NCBI GenBank assembly: GCA_005223375.1
Contig: RXOD01004029.1
Span: 1 to 31,263, forward strand
Reading direction: 5' to 3'
DNA from: Amoebophrya sp. AT5.2
Taxonomy: Eukaryota > Sar > Dinophyceae > Syndiniales > Amoebophryaceae
DNA: 31,263 nucleotides
Part shown: positions 24,901 to 31,263 of the stretch, one piece after another
How the letters are laid out: each line of letters starts with the position of its first letter
How positions within the stretch are numbered: the stretch's first letter is position 1
Position numbers and translations under genes: made by a program
The notes under the pieces: generated by a model
What the model saw: the letters and a program-made list of their open reading frames with translations, nothing else
Databases searched by the model: none
What the model was told of the DNA's origin: nothing

Positions 24901-27900
24901 GCATCCAACGGCGTCATTTCCCTGCACTTTTCCGCGACGCCGACCTCGACAAGCGATTTACACGCGAACGTCTCCGGACCTTCTCTGGAGCCCTTCCCGG
25001 GGACGATCAAGCCGTTCAACATCTCCGGAATTTTGGATCGTGAGTTCAAGTACTTCAAATTCGATGTCGGCCCGAATCCCCGCCACGCGATCTTCAACGT
25101 CGACCCGCCGCCGCGGTTCGATGTCGTTGACTCCGGCGTCCCCGGCGCCTCCTCCCTCCGGCCGCCCACGTCCCAACAACGTATCCAGTTCCGGGGGAAA
25201 ACGCTCGACCGGGACGCGTTCTGCGCGCCGTCCTGCTACGGGGGCGAGTTCTACAACGCGAGCGAAAAACAGTGCCAGACTTGCCCGAAGGACCACTTCT
25301 CCGCCAACCCGAAATCAACCGACTGCCAGAAGTGCCCGCTGCACATGACGACGCGGAACACAGACGGAGCCGACTCGCAGGACCACTGCGTGCCGAACTG
25401 CGTTGCTGGCGAGGGCTGGGACGGCCACGAGTGCCACGTGTGTCCCGCGGGCACGTACACGACGTCGGCCTTGTGGGCGTCCGTGCAGAACGGGGAGTGG
25501 AGCGGGACGCCGTTGCACTGCCGGCCGTGCGCGGACGGAAAGATGAGCGTCCAGGGCTCCACCTCCCGCATGGCGTGCGCGGTGCCCGCGAGCACCGAGC
25601 TGATCGTCGACTTCATGGTCACGCCGCCCGCGGCCTCGGAGGCGGAACCGGGGTCGGAGGACGAGAGTCCGCCGCCCGCCGTGAACGTGGTGGAGTTCTG
25701 CGAAAACGAAAGCCTCACGCGCGGCATCCGCGTCGCACTGGAAAACTTGCTCATCCCGGTGGGGGCGGCGGCGGAGTGGCTCTTCTACCCGCAACCTGAC
25801 GAGTTGGAAGAGGAACTCGCCGAGACTTCTGCGGAAAGCGGTGGAACCAGCTTGTTAACGACGACCTCCCACGACCCTTCCATGTTCACCAGTCTCGTCC
25901 AGACGAAAACGTCGGCGAACTGGTGGAACTCTGCTGTGGCGTTGCTGGAGAAGCAGGAGGAAGAAAAAGAGCCCGCTTCGCCGGACCCGCTGGCCGTCCG
26001 CATCGCGATCGAGCTCCGGGGCTACAGCGGGAAGGCGGAGCAGGCCGACCTCGACACGCAGCTCTCCGTCGCGCCCATCGAGGCGCTTTTAGCAAATGCG
26101 CGGGAGCTCGAGGTGTACCAGCCGGTGAGCGTACAAAAACTCGTTCCGAACTGCCCGCCCGGCTACGCCACCAGGAACAACCCAGACGGACAGAGTCCCG
26201 CCCCGCGGCGCCACTTCCTCTGCAACATCTGCCCGAGCGGTTACTACAGCCGCGGCGGCGAGGCCGCGTTGTGCGTGAGGTGTATCGGCAATCAGACCTC
26301 CATGGGCGCGTCCACCGCCCCCACCGACTGCTTCGGGATGTGCGCGCCCGGCAGCGGGCTGGACGTGAAGAACCGCAGCTGCAAGGTGTGCGAGAAGGGG
26401 TCCTACTCCGCTGGTGGGAACGAGTTCTGCATCTCCTGCACCGGAAACGCGACCACGAGGGGGGTGGCGACTTCCGCGCTTGATTGCATCCCCACGTGCC
26501 CGCCCGGCAGCGGCTGGGGCGGCTCCGAGTGCCAGGACTGCGCGAGAGGGAAATTTTCCGCCGGCGGCACGGACCTCTGCCAGACCTGCCCGCTCGGCAC
26601 TTTAACTCCGGAAGGTCGTACAGCGACAAGCAGGTACGACTGCGGGAAGTGCTCGAACGCCGACTGCAACCACCGCGCGGTTTCTGTTTCTGGCAACACG
26701 TGGGCGAGCGGATCTTGCCAGTGCGAGTGCGAGGAGGGGTACTCGTCCGCTAGCAACTGCGCGGACTGTGAGTGGGGGTACGCGAAGGACCGTTTCGGCC
26801 GTTGTCGACCGAACGAGGAGCGCTGCGTGAGCACGGAGGCGTGCAACGCGCGGGGGAAGAGCGTGTTCCGGTTCCGCGGAGACGACTTGATGCCGGGGAA
26901 CGGGTGCACCTGCGTGTGCGACAACCAGGCGCTCGAGTGGCGCACGGGATGCAACGAGTGCAAAACGGGAGACCGGCTGCTGCCGGGCATGTCCTGTGAG
27001 GGGTTTGGAATCAACGTCACCGCAAACAGAACGGATACGGAAACGCCTTCGGTGGGCGGGGGGGATGAAGATGTACTCGTCGGGGGACCTAACACGACGA
27101 CGCCTGGGGGTGTTGTACTCGGACCGGACGGGAGACCCGTACTCGGACCGGACGGAAAACCAGTACGCGTCGGTCCTGATGGAAAACCAATCAACGGCAC
27201 GACCAATGAAACTGGATCAGGAGATGGCGGGGAGCCGGGCGAGCCTTTGGTGCAGCCGTTGAATGGAACTAATGAATCCATCGGCGAGTCGTTCAACGGA
27301 ACCGTGAGAGCGGATTTCGCGGCCACCCCTGACTCGGAAACGGTGCAGACGAACCTCACCGGGAATGATTCGGCGAGGTTCGGTACCAACGCAACCGACG
27401 GGGGCGAGACGCTGCAGACCAACCTCACCGGCGCAGGCTTGCCAGGTGCCAACGCAACCGACGGAGGCGAGACGCTGCAGGCGAACCTGACCGGCTTGCC
27501 CAACGAAACCGATCGCGTCGTGGGAGTGAATGCTTCGATTTCTAATGGCACAGGAGTCAATGGCACAGTCACCTCCAATGCCACGGTGAACGCGACCGCC
27601 CCGCGCGCGCGTTTAGCGACGAACGTGACGGGGACGAACGTTTCGGCACAAACTCGCATTATCGGGGCGATTGGGGGAGATGAAATTCCGGAGATCGCGG
27701 CGAGTTTCGAAATAGCCGTCGCGAACCCAGACGACTACTATCTGGAGAACGAGGAACTCGTCTCCAGCCTGAAGGCCGGCCTCGCAGCAGCCTTTGGGCT
27801 CGGGGAGAGCGCGGAAATCGAAATCGTCAGCATCGAAATCGTGAAAGGAGAGGGCGATGAAGGAGAGAACAGCACCAATGGGACCAACTCATCTACTGGC

Positions 27901-30900
27901 GTGCAGTTCCTCCACAATATCCGGCTTGCGAAAGCGCTGGCGGCAAGTCAGCGAAAACAACTTGCGGCAGAAAGTCTTCGCAAGAGTAAGAGCGAGAGCA
28001 AAGGAAGAAACAAGAGGATGGTTGCTCACAGGGACGTGCTGATGGACTTCATACGGGAGAAAATTTCCAGCAAGAAAGAAGCAAAACCTCCGACCGAGAT
28101 CGGAGATGAATCTTCTCGCGAAGAGCGGCTGAAGCTCTCTATGTACGAGGACGCGGCCGCGTCGCTGGAGGCGCGGGGTATCCATGTTGTCTCGGCAGAG
28201 GAACAAGCATTGTTCGACAAAGTGGCGGCGAAACTGCGCAAAATGGGCGTGGAGGTCCTTGACGGAATGGATCATGCTGCTGTGTCGGCTCCTGCAGTGT
28301 CGGAACATCAAACGCAAGAAGAACCACATCAGCAGAAACCCTTCGACATGCTGGAGCTGGAAGAGCGGAGAGGCTCGAAAATGAGCTCTTCATCCACGAC
28401 CGCAGCATCACAGCAACACGCAGTCGAAGACAAGCAAGACCAGGACCACTCTTCATCCTCTCGTCTCGCCGCCGCGAAGCTGGCAGAGAAGCGCGCAAAG
28501 CAAGCGCTGCCGGATCTGCGCCTGTCGGTCCACGATCTCTACAACCAGGCGGTGGCGAAAGTGGAGAAACAACAAGGAAAGCAGGTGCCCGAAGCGGTTC
28601 TGGAAAAGGAATTCTCGCCGGCTGATTTCGCCTCTGGGATCCGGTGGTCTTCTGACGAAACGGTGGCGGCCGACGACCAGTCAGTCTCCGACGAGAAGCT
28701 GTTGGCGGACGAGAACTCCGTTTTCTCTCTGTTTCTGCAGGAGGGCATGACATCGATATCCGCCGCAACATCCGCAGAGGACACCTTCCTGCCACTGTTT
28801 TTGAGCGCGTTGTCCTCGAGATCCTCTACCACTGCTGAAAAATCCTCCAAAGCCCGTACGTCTTCTGCGTCGGGCGAAGTAGAAGAAGATGCTGCATTCA
28901 AGCTCGAGATCGAGTTTCTGATCAAGAGCGATGATTTCAAGAACGCGACCGCTCTGGCCGCCGCCCAATCCGCACTGCAGGAAGTGGCCGTGGGCGACCT
29001 GACGCAGCAGCTCGCCGAAAGTTTGGACGACCCGAGTTTGGAGATCACGTCCGCAGGCCTGACTACCGAGGTACTAACCGGCTCGTCGGAGGCGGCGCGC
29101 TTCAAGGAAATTCTGAAGTTTGAGGTCGCGCAGAAGCGACCTGGTGGAAGAACGCTGTCCACGGAAATAACGCCCGGTGGGGTTCTGAACGCGTCGGCCC
29201 GCGTGACACCCGGCGGCGCAAACGCCTCTACACAAATGACGCCCGGCAGCGTTTTGAACGCTTCCACCGAACTAACGCCCGGTGGGGTTCTGAACGCGTC
29301 GGCCCGAGTGACGCCCGGCGGCGCGAACGCATCGACCGAAGTGACCGCCGGCAGCGTTTTGAACGCTTCCACCGAACTCCGGCCAGCGCAGCAAACTGCG
29401 TCCGCGAACGCCGGACCCGACACGAAAACGCTTGACGTAAACGCAACAATCCCGGTCCTTTTCGCCGGCACCAAAGAACTCAATTTAAGGCTCTCGCCGA
29501 ATACGACTGCGTACACTTTGACCGCAGGCGAGTCGGTGCTGAGCTCGAAACCGCCGGCGGAACTGAATGGCACCGACTTCTTCGACGAGGTGGTGAAAAA
29601 CGTGACTGCAAACACCACGCTAGAGAGGCCGAATTTGTGGAGGCAAGAGCTGCAAACACTGGATCGCTGGATCGCTGGGGAAGTCGGGGAAGAAAGTCTC
29701 CACATGACCACGTTCCGCGTGCGCGTGCCGCTGCGGGTGCTGATTTCCGTTCCACCCGGAAGAGCAGAAGAAAAGGCGAACAACATCACCGCGCAAGAAC
29801 ACCAAGCAGCTGCCGTTGAAGGCGCCGCCGAAGGAGAGGACGAAGATCCGTGTGCGACGACGATCGCGGAAACTTTGAATTTGGAGCGGTTGTCACGTGC
29901 AATCGAGCGCATGCTGCCCGGGGAAGGGGCGGAGATAACAGACCTCACCTGCATGAACTACCGGAAGGAATTGGGGATGCATTTCGAAATAAAAACGGAC
30001 GATGGAAATAACGGAACAAACGCGACGCTGATCCAGAGAGGCGAGCTCGAGGCGAAGCGCGCCGACCCAGGGAATGAAGAAAACCAAACCGAGCAATTGC
30101 AGGCGGAGCTTCGGCCGGTCTCCAGAGAGGGCTCCTTTTCCGTCCACGGTGGACAGAGCATCAGTGAGTTCGACGCGAGCATCAGTGAGTTCGACGCGGG
30201 GTTGAACGTCTCCGTTCTCGACGATGACGACGTGAGCGACGTCGCGGTGCAGTTTTTCGTTTCGCTGCCGGGGAGGCCGGGGGGGTGCTGCAATTCGTCC
30301 GACACACGCTCCGTCCATCCTATCTCGCAGAGCACCCTCCGTCTGAAGCTCGGCGCCGCTTTTCACTCCAGCCAGGTTCTCCACCGCGCAGGCGTTTTCC
30401 CACAAACAGACGAAATGTCCGTCGTCGAACTGCCCACCGCGGTGCAGAAAAAGCTCGAAGGAGAGAAAGAGGCAGAAGAGGCAAAGGCGGCCAGCGAAGA
30501 GCTGGTGATCACGGCCGAGGTGAGAGCGGCGCTCCTGATCCCGCCAGAGGTCGTCGGGGGTTGCGAGGAACTGCTGGCGCAAAACGAATCGAATCCGATA
30601 TTCGACAAAAACCTCCTGGCGGACAAGGTGGGCGAGATCCTCGCAACCACCGAAGTACGGCTGAACCGAATGGAGTGCACGACCTCGTCCGCCCCACGAC
30701 AGTCCGCCGCTATGATCCCCACGACGAACGCCGATCCGTCCTCGAGCAACTCGACGTCGACCGCACCCGCAAACAACGCATCAAAGGATCTCACTCCCCT
30801 CTCCAGCAATGACGAGTCGTATGCGGAATTTTCGTTTTCCATGTCGCCCATGCCGACTTTGGACAATAAAGATTCGCTTTCGAAGGTTTCCACCTTCCCG

Positions 30901-31128
30901 AAGTTCGCGGATGCCATCCAGACCGTGCTCTTGACTTCCGTTTCGGAGGCCGGCGCAGCCATCCGGAAGTTGAGCGTGACGCCAAGCATCGGCTTGCCGT
31001 CGAAAACGTTCCAGTTCGTGGACGACGCCCACGCGGCGAACATCCTCGACCCGTCGCAGCCGGTGATTGAGTACGTGAAAGTACCAACGGTAGTTAAGCC
31101 TTCAAAAAACTCAAGGCTATGGTCCTAA
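18968..31128 (+). CDS. giant Cys-rich ephrin-receptor-like (GCC2_GCC3 type) secreted or surface protein, both ends incomplete
   Basis: Two exons, 18968-22567 (1,200 codons) and 22867-31128 (2,753 codons), are joined in phase 0. The first exon is open from the codon after TAG 18965-18967, follows a CATAG acceptor, and passes through ATG 19040 (a start only if no upstream exon exists). The protein is dominated by cysteine modules of the form CPxGxYS...C..CPxxMTTR......C, the hallmark of ephrin-receptor-like/GCC2_GCC3 repeats, alternating with Cys-free beta-rich blocks full of N-x-S/T sequons. Two tandem super-repeats (nt 19901-23631 and 23665-26997) are followed by a Cys-poor C-terminal third. 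No transmembrane segment is seen, and the signal peptide would lie upstream. The frame ends at TAA 31126-31128, but the last codons look intronic; a GT donor at 31081 (GTGAAA|GTACC) is more likely. Role: extracellular adhesion or matrix-type protein by family; the exact function is unknown. Confidence 0.8.
19901..23631 (+). repeat. super-repeat unit 1 of the giant Cys-rich protein
   Basis: The order of blocks is: Cys module A (19901-20163, CPAGSYSTMG...CPANMTTR...CPVGFGWEG), Cys-free beta block (20164-20965), Cys module B (20966-21424, CALGHYFNRTSGACQVCP), linker block with a Lys-rich helix (21425-22117), and Cys module C (22118-23631, interrupted by the intron). Module C ends in an EGF-like segment (EDCGRC...CRCECENGYDPF...CATCAVGF). 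The same order recurs in unit 2. Confidence 0.8.
22568..22866 (+). other. phase-0 GT-AG intron (299 nt) in the giant gene
   Basis: The donor is GGGAAG|GTGGTGG and the acceptor TTCCCCATAG|CGG. Removing it joins CINCPMGIGK to RTTTDYSGSSAKEDCGRC. The homologous position in super-repeat 2 reads continuously as CPLGTLTPEGRTATSRYDCGKC, which independently supports the junction. Inside the intron, a 12-base segment (22579-22590) and the inverse complement at 22839-22850 match at 11 positions and would bring the splice sites together. A TACTAAC word lies at 22623-22629, too far from the acceptor to be a normal branch point. Confidence 0.8.
23665..26997 (+). repeat. super-repeat unit 2 of the giant Cys-rich protein
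   Basis: This unit has the same block order as unit 1: Cys module A (23665-24075, CPLGTYSRIG...CPAEMTTR...CSLGFGWMG), beta block (24076-25221), module B (25222-25590, YGGEFYNASEKQCQTCP), linker (25591-26151), and module C (26152-26997, ending in an EGF-like segment with CQCECEEGYSS...CADCEWGY). The two units are strongly diverged in sequence but align block for block, so the duplication is old. Confidence 0.8.
27001..27659 (+). other. sequon-dense, repeat-containing linker of the giant protein
   Basis: About 220 residues contain 22 N-x-S/T sequons by my count. They include short tandem repeats: three GPDG(R/K)PV words (27122-27200) and repeated ATDGGETLQ(T/A)NLTG units (27390-27500). There is no cysteine. 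This looks like a heavily N-glycosylated stalk. Confidence 0.7.
29170..29379 (+). repeat. 105-bp coding tandem repeat (TPGGVLNAS type)
   Basis: Units 29170-29274 and 29275-29379 encode 35 residues each with only three amino-acid differences. Each is itself built of ~10-13-residue subrepeats (TPGGVLNAS, TPGGANAST, TPGSVLNAST) carrying a sequon. 105 is a multiple of three, so copy-number change keeps the frame. Confidence 0.85.
30157..30198 (+). repeat. 21-bp tandem duplication in coding sequence
   Basis: Two exact copies of a 21-bp unit (AGCATCAGTGAGTTCGACGC then G) encode SISEFDA twice. In-frame slippage product. Confidence 0.9.
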
Positions 31129-31263
31129 GGCAGGCTTCGACCGATGGAGAATGTTGAGGATCAGTGGAGATGGGGGGGAGGGGGTGGCTGGGATCATTAG
31201 TCAAGTACCCCTTGAGTGGGGTTGTCTAGAGGGGTTTGGGATCCGGGAGGCAGCCTTGAGATT
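31081..31263 (+). other. probable start of a further intron, running off the window
   Basis: Protein character of the giant ORF is lost after GTGAAA at 31080. GTACCAACGG at 31081 is a plausible donor, and the sequence becomes G-rich non-coding. The words CTCAAGGCT (near 31111) and AGCCTTGAG (near 31252) are a 9-bp inverted repeat that could be the ends or part of another intronic element; the window stops there. Confidence 0.4.

Larger units (their letters stand above)
27670..30690 (+). other. C-terminal third: four similar small alpha/beta domains with a charged coiled region
   Basis: Four segments share a strand, a helix of the form L..AL..AL, then a second strand: around 27690-27855 (SFEIAVANPDDYYLENEELV...IEIVSIEIV), 28890-29090 (LEIEFLIKSDDFKNATALAA...LEITSAGLTTEV), 29700-29995 (VRVPLRVLISVPPG...LHFEIKTDD-like end) and 30500-30680 (ITAEVRAALLIPPEVVGG...VRLNRMECT). 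The first resembles a small domain that I recall as common in dinoflagellate proteins. Between the first two lies a Lys/Glu-rich helical region (27900-28640). The similarity is by pattern only. Confidence 0.45.

Noticed and set aside
1..31263. CRISPR arrays, tRNA or rRNA genes, bacterial operon signals
   Set aside because: No regularly spaced repeats, no cloverleaf-like segments with T-loop consensus and no Shine-Dalgarno or operon spacing were seen.

Overview
The window looks like nuclear DNA of a protist, most likely an alveolate of the dinoflagellate lineage. An Amoebophrya-like syndinian is one possibility, but the species cannot be fixed from sequence alone. The reasons are: very large open frames rich in Ser/Ala/Glu low-complexity tracts; a giant secreted-type protein made of ephrin-receptor-like (GCC2_GCC3 type) cysteine modules; GT-AG introns that restore reading frames; one intron-like element with long terminal inverted repeats; and a retroelement related to the tyrosine-recombinase (DIRS/Ngaro/VIPER-like) order. 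There is no operon structure, ribosome binding site, CRISPR array or recognisable rRNA/tRNA. All confident genes are on the + strand.

Layout. 1-900 is mostly non-coding, with a possible 3' end of an upstream gene at the extreme left. 937-3306 is a 789-residue low-complexity/coiled-coil protein of unknown function. 3671-4383 is a small gene fragment whose two exons are joined by a 158-nt intron; exon 2 carries a perfect 74-bp tandem duplication, and a minus-strand Ty3/Gypsy-like reverse transcriptase fragment lies next to it. 4714-6029 is a gene desert. 6030-6307 is a broken duplicate of the 5'UTR and signal-peptide start of the phosphatase gene found at 16.2-16.5 kb.

6729-14205 is a near-intact retroelement. 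It encodes a tyrosine recombinase, a Gag-like protein with a CCCH-type cluster, and a reverse transcriptase/RNase H, in that order and all on the same strand. Its split direct repeats are arranged A1, B1-A2, then the ORFs, then B2. Every recombination junction shares the 5-bp core ATAAA. Immediately downstream, 14374-15585 encodes a membrane-anchored or secreted protein with two near-identical ~150-residue repeats. The repeats differ mostly by amino-acid-changing substitutions. 15586-16427 is non-coding, with a cluster of short hairpins followed by the duplicated leader.

16428-18530 encodes a PPP-family Ser/Thr phosphatase with a long disordered N-terminus. Its catalytic domain is cut off after the HGG motif, and a possible further exon lies at 18565-18644. 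A 312-bp element with 33-bp terminal inverted repeats (18648-18959) behaves like an introner: GTAAG motifs sit inside its terminal repeat and a CATAG acceptor follows it. From 18968 to the right edge runs one giant gene of at least 3,953 codons with a 299-nt phase-0 intron. Its first two thirds are two tandem copies of a ~1,120-residue super-repeat. Its last third is sequon-rich, with tandem repeats and several small alpha/beta domains. The gene probably continues beyond the window through another intron.

The retroelement genes form one functional unit (capsid-like protein, cDNA synthesis, integration by recombination). The host genes look like extracellular or signalling proteins. Nothing beyond adjacency links them.
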